The position numbers and the translations under genes are program-made. A DNA stretch of 64,000 bases from Xestospongia bergquistia (Eukaryota > Porifera > Demospongiae > Haplosclerida > Petrosiidae). The notes beneath the pieces were generated by a model. It had not been told where the DNA came from. It was given only the letters and a program-made list of their open reading frames with translations, and made no database searches. The DNA lies in assembly GCA_963965975.1 (NCBI GenBank), contig OZ014412.1:3908501-3972500 (forward strand), written 5' to 3'. Positions 48,291 through 60,319 of this stretch are shown one piece after another; position 1 is the first letter of the stretch, and each line of letters begins with the position of its first letter.

Positions 48291-49106
48291 GTAAATATAT
48301 TGTATTATAAATATTTTGTTATTATTATTGGATATATTAACAATATTCAAAGAGTGTAATCCTTTAAAGAAGACCTCCTAAGTTAATAAAAAAATCGTGA
48401 GAAAATCATTTTAAAAACTAATTGATCATGGCATTTAAAGCAGGAAAAACAATATTCTGAAGTTAATAGAAGAATATTTATAATGTTCTAATTTTAAAAA
48501 TCAATGACTTGCCATTTCATCCAAACACTATAAGAATCGTAGTTACAATTTGTGCAATTTCTATAAGTAGATGCTCATGTAACATAATAGTACTCTTTTT
48601 ATTATATCATAGCAAATGAATACATTCTGTTAGCTGTGAATACTTACTTGAATTGTCATTGCATGTCTTGTAGTCACTACCATAAAAATTTATATGTATA
48701 ATCAATACCATATAAGTTAATGTGTACAATCACTATCATATAAATTAATGTGTACAATCACTCCCATATAAATAAATCAACTTGTCAACTATGCAATTAT
48801 ACTAAATGACCATACAAAGTTTTTATAGCATGTATAATAGATATCCACTGTATGTATTTAAAATGATAATGTTATTTATATTATAAAATACATTGAAATA
48901 TATTTATTCAAACTTTATGAACAACTAATTATATTAGTGTAGGAGAGGTACTCATAAAATAATAATGACTATTAGATACACCTATATAGCAACAATGTTA
49001 GAGTATGCAATTCATCAAGAGATGATTCTAAAATGAACAATCAAACAATGTATGTTCCATTTCAGACAAGTATTTCATTTGAAAGCATTAAAACAAACAA
49101 AATGTA

Positions 49107-49290
49107 ACAGTATCATTGATGTGTTCTCCAGTATGTACTACTACAGTAATTGGATGTACATATGATATACCTAGTGGTATATATAATATGTATGTATATG
49201 ATATTGAAGAGGAGGGTAGATTATTAGATACCTTGGCAGTATCATCTATTAATATTACTTTTACTGGATTGGAACCAACTTGTTCCTTTC
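49107..49290 (+). pseudogene. Solo central cysteine-module cassette
   Basis: It starts at the same place as other solo copies (next to the ISLMCSP codons) and ends at the same GLEPT codons. It keeps GIYNMYVYDIEEEGRLLD open. The sequence immediately following is unrelated to any receptor exon. Confidence 0.7.
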
Positions 49291-49396
49291 TGGCTACTTC
49301 TATATTTTGTTGGGATGCTTTGACAATCTGCTGAATTAGTTCAAAACGAACAGCAGGAACATATGACTGGTCAATAAACAAACTTATGTATTTCAT
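49283..49396 (-). other. Coding-like segment abutting the module cassette, unassigned
   Basis: On the minus strand an ATG at 49396 opens a frame reading DQSYVPAVRFELIQQIVKAS and QQNIEVARKEQ, with a protein-like, low-bias composition rare in this window. It runs straight into the antisense of the cassette at 49290. I do not recognise the family. It may be an exon of an unrelated gene truncated by the cassette, or chance. Confidence 0.3.
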
Positions 49397-49706
49397 ATAA
49401 TACTATATATATTATATATATAATGTGTGTGTGTTAGAGTGTGTGCATGTATGCATACATGTGTGTGATATTGAGTAATGATCAAACTTGTACACTGAAA
49501 AATAAGGTCTAACCAATCATTTCACATTGAATATAATACAGGATGAAATATCAAGAGGTAGTGAACATCATATTGTCTTCATTAACAATATGTTGGTTGA
49601 CACTTGACAGATAGGTAGTTAATTGTTAGAACAATGAAGATATTATTTAATAATATCTCATTTGTTGGAATTTTCATAGATGCTGGTCCTGTGTTTAAGG
49701 GCTATC

Positions 49707-49793
49707 ACTATGGAATGGAATTCATAACAAGACAACCTTACTACACACATACCTTATGACAAATAACTACATAAAGTGTCAATTCCATAGTAA
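49707..49793. mobile_element. Short element with ACTATGGAAT / ATTCCATAGT ends
   Basis: The inverted end motifs match those of the element at 1318-1438, but the interior is different and the inverted repeat is short. Confidence 0.4.
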
Positions 49794-49799
49794 TTACTA

Positions 49800-51170
49800 A
49801 TCAATACAGTATACATTGTTAATACTTTTTTAGAAATGTATGCATCTTAAGTGGTCATGAATTGGCAACAACAACCAAACTGTTTTAACTTTAACAGTGT
49901 ATCGTGTTAGTATATTGTGTTAGTATATTGTATATACTGTACTAACAGATACTATCCCTAATAAAGCAGCTACCAATATATCTGTTATTAGACAAAAAAC
50001 TTAATTTGTATGGTATTTTGTTGATATAAAGGAATATTATTATCATTGGGATACCTGAAATTAACAATATTTAATGAGAATGATTTCTTTATAGAAGATA
50101 TCACAAATGTAATTAATAATTCATGAAAAGTATTTACCATTTAGTTTCCTATGAGATTTACTTAAAAGCATGAAAGAGCATACATAGTATATATATATAT
50201 ATAGCAATGTATTAGTTACATTTCAATGTATTTTGTAAGGACGTATACAACTAAAATGTACATGACATTGTTATAACAACTACTTTATTATAGCATTGTT
50301 TATCAGTTCATGGTATTCAATTTAATAAATGAGGATATTAATTAACTTAAGAATGTTAATAAAATGTGGTATATACTATAGAGGTTTATAAAATCAAAAT
50401 AGTTCATTATTGTCATTCTATTTGGAATTATATTGTAATGTCATCAGTAAAATGTCATCATATGAGTTGACCTACATTTTTACATTTACCTACCTATAAA
50501 AAGTTTTAAACAAGCTATTTCATTGGCAAAAAGTAATCCTTAAGCCTCAAGCTGTTACAAGTGCCTGATACATTGTTCTAACCAAAGCTCTATAAAGTAC
50601 AACTGCATATAGTACACAATATATACATATAGTATAATACATATATTATACTAATATAATAATAATATAATACATATATTATATTATATTATATTTGCAT
50701 ATAATATGATGTACTAATAGACTCAATGTTGATATGATATAATATTGCTATGTATTAATGTAATTATATAGCTTTTGGGATTGTATTGATAATAATTAAT
50801 TATTGTAGTGGAAGAGAACCATTTCCCATCTCTTGCTAATGTATAATGTCCTTCACAATTAAGTGATAAACATTTTTGTAATAATCATGTCCTTGTTCTT
50901 CTGAGTTAGATATATAATGTATATAAGTCTTTTGAACTGGTTGGTTATTTAACTAACTCATGATCACTTATAGTTTGTTTACATGACGAAAATACATTGA
51001 AATGTTGACAACAAATGTTGTTTTAATTATTAATTACTATGGAATTGACAGTTAATTAGAGAACATGTACTACATATAGTATAATATGATGTTGAACAAT
51101 AACAACATATGTGTGCATAGGTGCATGCATGTGGGTGTGGGTGTGTTTATATACATAGTACAATATGTTA
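49800..51170. other. Gene-free AT-rich stretch
   Basis: There are short (TA)n runs near 50190 and 50640-50700. Bases 50870-50945 resemble 35995-36060 (gtccttgttcttct). No exon is supported. Confidence 0.4.
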
Positions 51171-51177
51171 TTACATT

Positions 51178-51230
51178 GTAGATACTGTACCATCTCCTGT
51201 TAACAGGTATTCTCCTTCATCGAGTAGTGA
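51178..51230 (+). pseudogene. Scrap of the C-type tail exon
   Basis: After an acceptor-like ttgtag the reading DTVPSPVN matches the start of the tail exon of receptor C. The homology is lost within 40 bases. Confidence 0.5.
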
Positions 51231-51628
51231 CTTGTAATGAGAAACACTCAAATTGTCTACTATATTTAGGCCTGGAGCAAGCAAATTTTAATTGGTCAGG
51301 CCACTGGTAGAAGGATACTAGTAGTAATTCATGAGAAAAATATTTAATGTTTAATTTGCCATGGAAGCATAAAAGAACAATTCTCTAAAATTAACAATGC
51401 ATCACTTGATGAAATCACTGATCTCATCAATTACTCCTGACACAATAAATTATGTACAATTTCTATAACATTGATTAAAATTCTTTATAAACAAGACTAC
51501 CATGTGTGATTTTATCAACTTTATTAGTCATTATATGGCAATAAACTATTTATAGTCTAAAAGGATAAATGTAGATTGTTGCCATCTAAAATCCAATTTG
51601 GTAACTGTGGTAATATTGGTATTTATTC

Positions 51629-51817
51629 TTGTGTGACAAATTGCAAGCTACACCTTTCAATGAAATTATGGGTTTTTATGTTCAAAAATTACAAAGTAGT
51701 CAGGTCCAAACTATTTTTGGTCCAAAGTCATGTCTATTAGAAGAATTTCAAGAATTCTATAAAAAAGAGCTGACTCCTCTTGTGGAGGAGATATTGAGGA
51801 AAGGTGATGGTATTTGA
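51629..51817 (+). other. Open frame FNEIMGFYVQKLQSS, unassigned
   Basis: A 62-codon frame reads FNEIMGFYVQKLQSS, then VQTIFGPKSCLLEEFQEFYK and KELTPLVEEILRKGDG. It is amphipathic and charged, unlike chance AT-rich frames. After the stop the next coding-like piece (IRKIAYFESA) continues in the same register, so a longer frame seems to have been cut. The second copy at 60393-60620 is further decayed. No family is recognised. Confidence 0.35.
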
Positions 51818-52503
51818 GGTAAAAATATCAGAAAGATTGCTTACTTTGAAAGTGCTAAACATTTTTCTTTTTCAAAGTCAATACTCGAGATGAGACTTGT
51901 ATGGTACCTATTGTTGTCCTAGCAACTGTGCTGTTCAAGTAAAAACCAAAATTGAGAAAACTGCTTAGGTAGTGTTTGGACTATGTTAGAGAAATATAAT
52001 AAGTAAGTATTATATGTTTTACTTAGTAATAATAAAATATGTGGTTAGTTGATCATAATACATAATACTACATAATGTGGTTATTAAAAGTATGTAAACT
52101 ATTTTATTGATATATTACATAACAACACATATAAATACACTGTATTGTGTTAACAGATACAAAATGTTATAATAAATGTCTAATCAAAAGATTATATGAC
52201 ATTTATGAAATAAAGTTAGTAAATACATTATTATCATATATTATTGTCATAGTAATAATATTATAATCAATTCACTTGAATTAATGTGATATGTCATTTA
52301 GATAATATGAAAAACAAAGTCCTAAACAAAAGTCAAGTGTCAAGTAGAAGTTACATTAGGAAAAGATCGATATTGGCCTCAGATGGTATAACAATGAAAT
52401 AGAATATCTCTACTGACTAAAAGTCATTTGACAGACTAATAAGTTAGACAGAACAAATGTTATTGTTGTAACCATGAATGATATTTCATCTAATTAGACA
52501 TAC

Positions 52504-52633
52504 CTTTGAAGTAAAATATGACATGTCCTGCCCAGTGTGAGCTTTTCCACAACAAAGTAAGGGACCTTTCTTGATGAAAGTATGTAATAATATTGTGGTA
52601 CAATCACACTTAACAACCTCTTTTAGTTGAATG
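52504..52633 (-). pseudogene. Truncated copy of the unassigned cysteine exon
   Basis: Nearly identical to 61470-61597: the minus strand reads IQLKEVVKCDCTTILLHTFI, then KGPLLCCGKAHTGQ, and ends at the same donor. Its first 24 codons are missing because of the deletion relative to copy 2. Confidence 0.6.
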
Positions 52634-53000
52634 TAGTGTATATGGTTATTATGACCTTGTTGTTTGTTTCAATCAATTCATTGTCATTTTGGTTGGATGT
52701 GTATACATGCCTACAAAATACATTGAAAAATGTTTGACAACAAAATACTATTTTGATTACTAGTTACAATAGAATTGAGAGTTTTCTTAGAAAGGTCACG
52801 TATTTGGTGTCTTGGATTGTCCTATAGGGTTGTCTATGTTATATTTTGGTCCTATTATACATTTCAAAGTTACAGCCCTAATGTATAGGTCCAGTGTCCA
52901 TTTAATGAGATTTCAAAGAGACCGTCATAGCTTACAGTTATAGTCAGTGTCACTGTCTATAACTGTAAGGTTGTAATCATTTTCTATATGATGCCAACAT

Positions 53001-53731
53001 GTACCATACACACTGCCAAACATAATGTCAATACATTATATGGAACATGTCAATGCATAATAGTGCTACTAAATGGGGACAAGAATTCATAGAAATTGAA
53101 TTCATAATATTGTTTCTTTAACAATGTATGTCTTCTGTTAGTACAACTACCAAAGAAGGGAGTTCTCCCATCATTTGTAATTAAAAGCTTTGTACAATAT
53201 AAATACATCTTCCCTATTGTACAATCAGCATTTTAATTATATAGCTAAAATTTAAATATTTATATGTAGATAAATACTTTCATATAAATATAGCTTTGAC
53301 AATTTACTTTATCATACTACAAATATTAAACTGAAAGTAAATATAACTGACTTTATGACAAACACATCATTCAATGGCTCTATATTTCATATATACAGTT
53401 TCATTGGGATAAAAGCAATGTTATCATTACATTTAATTCACTGGACAAAACTGCAAACTCTCAAATGTCACTTCCCCAAAAAAAACTCAAAATATATGAA
53501 CATCCTTTAATGTTGAACCATTAATGTCAACTTTCAATTATTGTGAGGTCTATGCTTGAAGTTTTAGGTTCAAGGCACAGTGCAAAGGAGTTAGTTAAGT
53601 ATATTTAGCTCTATTTAAACTTTATATTGAGAAGTATAGTGTGTACTATGATACTCTGAGTGTTTCAAATGTGTAAATAAAGTGTTGTTAAATTTGACCA
53701 TATTTAAATGGATAAGTTTTACTAATATACA

Positions 53732-53772
<41 letters not shown>

Positions 53773-53934
53773 TCACATATGAACAACATATTAAACGTAA
53801 ATGTTTCATTTTAAAATAGATATAAAAGATTCAAATTATATAAGACATACCAATAGTGTATTAATTTTGGTATTATAATAATAATGTAATGACATATACT
53901 ATTTTATTTAGTTTTATTATATAGATCTTCAGTT
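53001..53934. other. Upstream region of receptor C
   Basis: No signal-peptide exon in phase 1 was found. There is an (AT)n run at 53735-53766. If receptor C is expressed, its start must lie elsewhere. Confidence 0.4.
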
Positions 53935-54251
53935 CATATTTATTCTATCTCCTAACATTGGAAACTATCAACAAACACATTATCAATAATACCTGATGTA
54001 GGTATTATTTGGCTTGTTAATAGAACAGGTTCTACTAACAATGGCACTATTCAACTTGGTATTGTTACAAATGGAGCATAATCATCTAGCTCCAGTCTTA
54101 TTATACCTGGATATAGTCAATATAACAATACAGTAGTGAGATTTAATGCTTTTGGATTTGGTGCAATAAATGGTAGTAATTATTTTTGCTGGAGGATTTG
54201 TTGATATTAGACCCTAGAACACCTTTGATAACGCTACTCTGAGAATACAAG
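53935..54251 (+). pseudogene. Broken Ig exon of receptor C
   Basis: Acceptor and donor sites are kept, and the segments LQFIFILSPNIGNY, LGIVTNGA and YNNTVVRFN match the Ig exons of A and B. However, several stops and shifts interrupt it and the second Ig cysteine is phenylalanine. Skipping it would leave phase unchanged because it is a 1-1 exon. Confidence 0.75.
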
Positions 54252-54295
54252 GTAACACACTCTCTGATATATGTCATTATATCTCCTCTCATTAG

Positions 54296-55985
54296 ATCAA
54301 CTAGCTGCTGTCAAGAACTTAATATGTCATGTACAAAGTCAGTATATAAACTGTTCCTGGTCTCCACCCTTCTCTCTGGTATCCATATCTGGTTATGTCA
54401 TCAATGTCACTTATGGAGGAGAACTAGTTACACAGAACACTACATCTTCTACAACATGGCAGTACTGTCCCAGTCAATTTGGTATATACACAATTAGTGT
54501 TGCTGGTAATAATTCAGCTGGAGAAGGAGAGATAACTACTACATCACTACATGTACCAGGAGGTATTATCACTATGGTTACTAATGTATAATTTATTACT
54601 TTGATTTTAGTTAATATAAGTAATTTAACAACTACCTTTATCAGATCAGTTAATAGTTGGATACTAAATATAACAATATATGATTTGGTAAGTTACATTA
54701 TGATATCTCTAGATACCTCATGTTTGTGATATTAGGAACTTCTACAATGTCCACATACAGTGGAGTCAGCTCAACTAAATGTTGTTATATACAATGAAGA
54801 TAATTCTTCTATATTTCTAAATAATCCAATAATTCTAACTGATGAAGGAGTTATTGTTGTTACCATCTATATTGTAAATATAACTGAGAATAAAATATGG
54901 AAGACAAGAATGAGTTTATCATTACCAAGTGGAGTTGTTATTGATGTAACAGAATCAATTGTACTATGTAAGTACATTATAAATGACTTATAAATATTTT
55001 CTCATTCATTAGGTACATATGATATTACTGAAGCTACCCTATATAATGACCTAAGTAATATTGGTAGAACATGTTACGGCTGTTATTTTATAAGAGGAGC
55101 TATTGTTAAAGGTTGTTTTATTTCATTAACCTCCTCTACCTACAGTACTAACATATCATTGATGTGTTCTCCAGTATGTAGTAGTACAGTAATTGGATGT
55201 ACATATGATCTACCTAGTGGTATATATAATATGTATGTATATGATATTGAAGAGGAGGATAGATTATCAGACGACTGGGCAATATCATCTACTAATATCA
55301 CTATTACTGGATTGGAACCAACTTATCCATCTCTTGAAGTCATTTGTCCTGTATGTTTTGTTTCTATGGTTACAGTATTACATACTACAGAAACATGTGA
55401 CTGTAGAAGGACTATTACATTTAATATCGTTATTCTATATAATAATATAGATGATACACAAATGAGTAAAAGTAAAACAGCTGGTGGTATATTAGGAGGT
55501 AATAATAATAATGATAATTTCACTCACATTGTTAATATCAACATTAATAAATTTTAGTAGATTAGTTATTAGATGATTTTCAGATAAGATTTATTTTTTA
55601 ATAATTTATACATTCACATAATGTTATTTGTTATAATACATAATGATTTATAGATATTGTTTGTGTTTTGTTATTAGGTAGTCTAATAGGTGTGTCAGTT
55701 CTAATACTGGTATGTACTGTACTAGTACATATTGTGATATGTTGGATAAGAAGAACTAAGTCACTGAGACAAGGTAATACTAACAGTGGGAATAGTTTGT
55801 AAATGGTATTATCCATTGTAGGTACTGTACCATCTCCTATTAATCCACTAACAGATACTGTCCCTCATCAAGTTATACTTCAATATGAGAATGTTGATAT
55901 GATCACTAATACACTACCTACTACTGAACTAGAGATGAACACATGTACTGCATATGGTGTGATATATTATGTCAATGGAAATTAA
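54296..55985 (+). CDS. Receptor C: FN3-cysteine module-TM-short YxN tail
   Basis: Exons 54296-54562 (FN3; CSWSPP, TISVAGNNSAGEGEI), 54611-54687, 54736-54967 (NKIWK), 55013-55498 (module CYGC, GCFIS, ISLMCSPVCSSTVIGC, GIYNMYVYDIEEED, then a cysteine-containing stalk), 55678-55773 (GVSLILVCTVLVHIVIC-type transmembrane helix followed by IRRTKSLRQ) and 55822-55985 (tail). All junctions are GT-AG and in frame, and most introns are 44-48 bases. The tail holds QYENV and YYVNGN: YEN and YVN fit the Grb2-SH2 consensus YxN. There is no Death domain. Exon phases match receptor A, so the two genes share an ectodomain but carry different tails. The preceding Ig exon is broken and no signal exon is seen, so the gene is probably a pseudogene or uses another start; an ATG at 54271 could open directly into the FN3 exon. 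Confidence 0.65.
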
Positions 55986-55989
55986 TACT

Positions 55990-57855
55990 GTGTTGCGACT
56001 GGATTTTTATAAAACACATAAATATCATTCAATGACCTCTTTGTAGTGATAATATACTTATATGTCAAATTAAATCCATTGTGTTTGTGTGGTAGCTATT
56101 TAAATAATATTATCTTTTAAAGACACAGACAACATATAGTTGTTAACTGGAGTAGAAGCACAGCAACAAATTAATTGTGCATAGCACAATTAATTTTATT
56201 AAGATACATTTTTAATCATTGATAATATTATTATGTTGTGTGAGAGTATTCTGTGAATACTCATTTGTTATTTTAACAATTTTATTTTCTTATAGCTTAA
56301 CAAAACTGATTGATTAATTTTGACACATTTTAAAATTATGAATACAAATTAATTAATAAAATTACTTGATAATGTATTATGTATGTACATTGTACAATAT
56401 AATTAATCTGATATGATCAGATAATGAAAGCTGTACTTTTAAGACCATACTCTAATCTGGTAAATGGGAAAAAAGCTTACTTAGAAGTCTATTAAACTTT
56501 TATGTTCCAGGCTATGGCAACAGAACTTTGATTAAAAATTTCTAAATTGTGCAATTCTGCTATCTATACTTAATGAGAGTAAGCAAAAATATGTCCATGG
56601 TTATGTTTTAATCAAATATAACAACAACAGTTCACACCTTTATCAAACTCGAATAAAATTTTGACTTCGTTGCTCAAAATGCCACATATATGAAGGAATA
56701 TGAGAAATGATTATACTCAACACTACACATTTCACAACTACTTGATAATAAATGATTTATATCTAGTTCCAACTTTATCAACATTAAAATCATCATTATT
56801 TCTTGTATTACTATATACATATCCTACAATATATTTTGTTAACAATCAAGTGGTATCTATTAAATACAAGTAAATTAAATTCATTCATTATAGAGAATCA
56901 GGTCAGCATTTATCAATCTTCCTATATATTTTGAGTGATTTAAACCAAACAGGATACATACTGAAGAATTCTTTAATCAGTAAAACATTTAATTTAATTA
57001 TATATACACATATAAGGTCTAATTATATTATAGTAAAACAATTAATGTAACTATACATCATTAATAATTACTAATTCAACAACAACAACAATGTAGTTTA
57101 ATAATAACCTATCAGGAAGAACTAAATAATCAAATTGTCCAAAATTTATATTAGTATACTATTAATACTTATGTTAACATATAGTCAAATGGTCATTATA
57201 CATAGTGTACTAGTTGATGAGAAAGTATTTACAAGATATCAAAGTGTATAGTAACTGTTATCTCATCAATCACATGTACTTATAACAAGTTTATACTTCA
57301 TAGTACTACAATCTTTGTTAATATAATATTTATTATAATTATTATTTTAACAACATCATTATTATAACATAGTACTATGGGATCTACCCATCCATAAAGG
57401 AAATCATAGTTACTTGAATAAAGTTACTCATATATAAAAGTTAGAACAAATATTACAATAACTACACATCCATATTATCACAGTGAAGGCAATTAAACTT
57501 GAAATGAGGGAAAAACCTTAGCTAAGGTATACCATACTTAGATATTTGTACTGGAACAAACATCCTGGATAAGATCTTGTAGATTTTTTTTTGATCACTT
57601 ACTAAAGCAACATTGGGCACATGTGGTATAATCAGAGTCACACAATTTCTCTTGACATTTGCTAGCTTTACTACATATTCACATTCAAGTTTGACAGATA
57701 TTTCATTTTAGCTTTAAAAATCAGTATATTGGAGAACCAGTGGATATATTAATATCTGACATATAAATTTTGAATTATCTCATCAATGAGTGCTTTAGTT
57801 ATACTACTAATAAAATGTAACAATATTGTTTAGTTCATTAATTATATATAATTAG
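55990..57855. other. Gene-free AT-rich stretch
   Basis: Downstream of receptor C no exon is supported. A small hairpin (taattgtgcatagcacaatta) lies near 56173. The next receptor piece starts at 57856. Confidence 0.4.
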
Positions 57856-58013
57856 GTACATATGATATTACTGAAGCTACTCTATATAATGACCTAAGTA
57901 ATATTGGTAGAACATGTTACAGCTGTCATTTTATAAGAGGAGCTATTGTTAAAGGTTGTCTTATTTCATTAACCTCCTCTACTTACAATACTAATATATC
58001 ATTGATGTGTTCT
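57856..58013 (+). pseudogene. 5' half of a cysteine-module exon
   Basis: A correct acceptor (attag) is followed by TYDITEATLYNDLSNIGR, CYSC, GAIVKGCLIS and NISLMCS. Homology stops abruptly near 58013, just before the part that the solo cassettes keep. The sequence after it includes tctcattagatcaactcgtg, a match to the acceptor of the FN3 exon, suggesting a recombination junction. Confidence 0.7.
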
Positions 58014-58019
58014 TTAGCA

Positions 58020-59330
58020 TACCAATTCTCATTAGATCAACTCGTGTATAACCAAACACATAAAAAAACCTTGGTAATAACTTTTCATTTCATAAGCATT
58101 ACCATTTATCTAAACCCTAGATTAAACCTTGACCTATGGCATTCTTTTATACACTTCGATAACTTTTACTAATATCATGCTATGATAGAATCTTATCATT
58201 AATATTATTATAGAGTTATCAGTTCTAAAAACATTACCATAATATACATAATATTATAATGTATTATACATTCTTCATAATTGTACTATTAAAATTATGG
58301 GGTAGTTTTTCTAAAAGGAGCTATCATAACATGAACTGATAACTTGAGTTTAATCTGTTCTTCAAGGTTATTTCAACAAATGCAATTAAAAAATAGGTTG
58401 CCTGAAGAAATAGGTTTTTATTAACAAGACACATATAACACCAAATCCAAATCATTTGAAATTACTAGTTACATAATTTATTGACATTAATTAAAGTACA
58501 GTCAAACCCCAATGTCTTATAATCATACAATTATAATTATAATTAATACTATCAGTATTATTGTCAATTTAGTTACATCTTTCACAATCATATTTACTGA
58601 TAATTACATATCTCAAAGCTGAATTAATTGTTTACCATCATTGAGTGATATTTTCAGTTATTATTGCTATAAGTCATTTCATAGTAATATCATGCTACTA
58701 TTAGAATCATCATATTTCATTAAAACTATGTGTCTATATAATTATTATTAAGATGAAAGCTAAGAAATTCTTTTCAATGACAATGTTTAATTTCAAGTTA
58801 ACACTATTGCACTATTGTATTGTTATGCATAATATCACAACATACATACCTAATGTAGTGACTTTGTTATCATAGTGATTAATTATCAAAGTTGTCATAC
58901 TATTAAGAAGAAGTGATAAAAAAATTAATGAGAATTTCTTTTTAAACATTCTCTTAAGTGTTAGCATTCATACAAATGTGCTGTATTGAGGTTGTGTATG
59001 TAGGTATAACTAAACATTTAAAATAATGAAATATATATAGTTATAGGTATATAATATCTATTAATGATCCAAGCTGTCACAGCTATTATATTATACCAAA
59101 AGCAGGTAGGTAAATTTGTAACGATATTTCAGAAAGTCTTCAGTGCATTGACTAATTGTTCATTCCTTTTCATAAAAATTTTGTTCATGTAGACTGTTAT
59201 ATTTTATTAGACTATAAAATATTTGTAAATGATTATAATGTACTTACTTAATACAGTTGATTCTATTACGTTAATAGCATGTCATAAACATAAAATGTCC
59301 TATACCAATATTATTGATATTAGTATTATT
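58020..59330. other. Gene-free stretch
   Basis: No exon is supported. The sequence around 58100-58300 does not match other receptor flanks. Confidence 0.35.
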
Positions 59331-59335
59331 TATCA

Positions 59336-59470
59336 TTATTTTATCACACCATATGCAGCACATGTGTTCATCTCTAGTTCAGTAGTAGGTAGTGTATTAG
59401 TGATCATATCAACATTCTCATATTGAGGTATAACTTGATGAGGGACAGTATATGTTAGTGGATTAGTACA
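59336..59470 (-). pseudogene. Inverted C-type tail exon relic
   Basis: On the minus strand, PLTYTVPHQVIPQYENVDMI, then NTLPTTELEMNTCAAYGV, match the tail exon of receptor C almost completely, including YEN, but the end (YYVNGN) is lost and the start is cut. No transmembrane exon is attached. Confidence 0.75.
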
Positions 59471-59756
59471 TATCTTTGTTATTGTATTTATTTACTATTA
59501 CCAAAAAGATTATGGAGGATTAATACACTGGATGGCTGTTTATTATAAAGATACATTTGTATAACTATAATATTGGTCAATAAAATATGAAACTATTGTT
59601 TTAATAATGACTATCTCATATACAACACCATCTTGTTGTAAACACATGTATACAATCTTATATACTATCATATACCAACTGTTCTTGTATGTAAACTATA
59701 TTAATATGAAATAATATTAAATGGTCTATTATGAGTGTCTATAGTCGCCTCATGAT

Positions 59757-59912
59757 GTTTGAACTAGATGACATTATAGACAACCATAAAGGTATCATTG
59801 GTGTGTTTTAACTCTGGTATGAGACTAAGAGATGTACACATACTTGTATCACATTGTTAATGATATTGATATTACCAACTATAAGTGAGCCTGAATTTCC
59901 TGACTAACTAGA
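59757..59912 (+). pseudogene. Death-domain exon relic
   Basis: Nucleotide similarity to 7360-7524 is continuous from ELDDI to the SEPEF region, with stops. It is followed by a flank shared with 32331-32600. Confidence 0.75.
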
Positions 59913-60319
59913 AATAGAAATTGTTGATAAAACAAAATTATACATTTGACTGCTTTCCACTATAATAACAATGATGATGATGATGGTGAATGTGGTTTTG
60001 TTGGGGGAAATTACTGCTGATTAAACTGTAAACACAATTTGACCACATATGCTACTGTTTACATTAGTACTACCATATATGTACTTTGACTGTTGTCTAG
60101 TTTGTAACTAGTGAAGTATAGTATTGATTAGAACTATTAAACTACTAACTAAAATATAAACATAGTTAGATCCCACATGTTACTGTTTATGTAGGCATGT
60201 GTGTGGTTTTACTACAAATACTAATGTAATTGTCCAATTTGTAAGTATATCATAGGTTTTAATTACTATTAACTACTTTTGTTACTTTTGTCATTAATGG
60301 TAATGTTACTATATATAGT

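Larger units (their letters stand above)
51580..53000. repeat. Segmental duplication, copy 1 (pair of 60.3-62.9 kb)
   Basis: Matching segments run in the same order in both places: an open frame (51629 here), a non-coding block with ggttagttgatcataataca, the cysteine exon (52504-52633 here), and a tail with ggttggat and cctacaaaatacattga. Copy 1 lacks about 1 kb present in copy 2 after the cysteine exon. A perfect hairpin (cttacagttatag) lies at 52932-52968. Confidence 0.8.
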
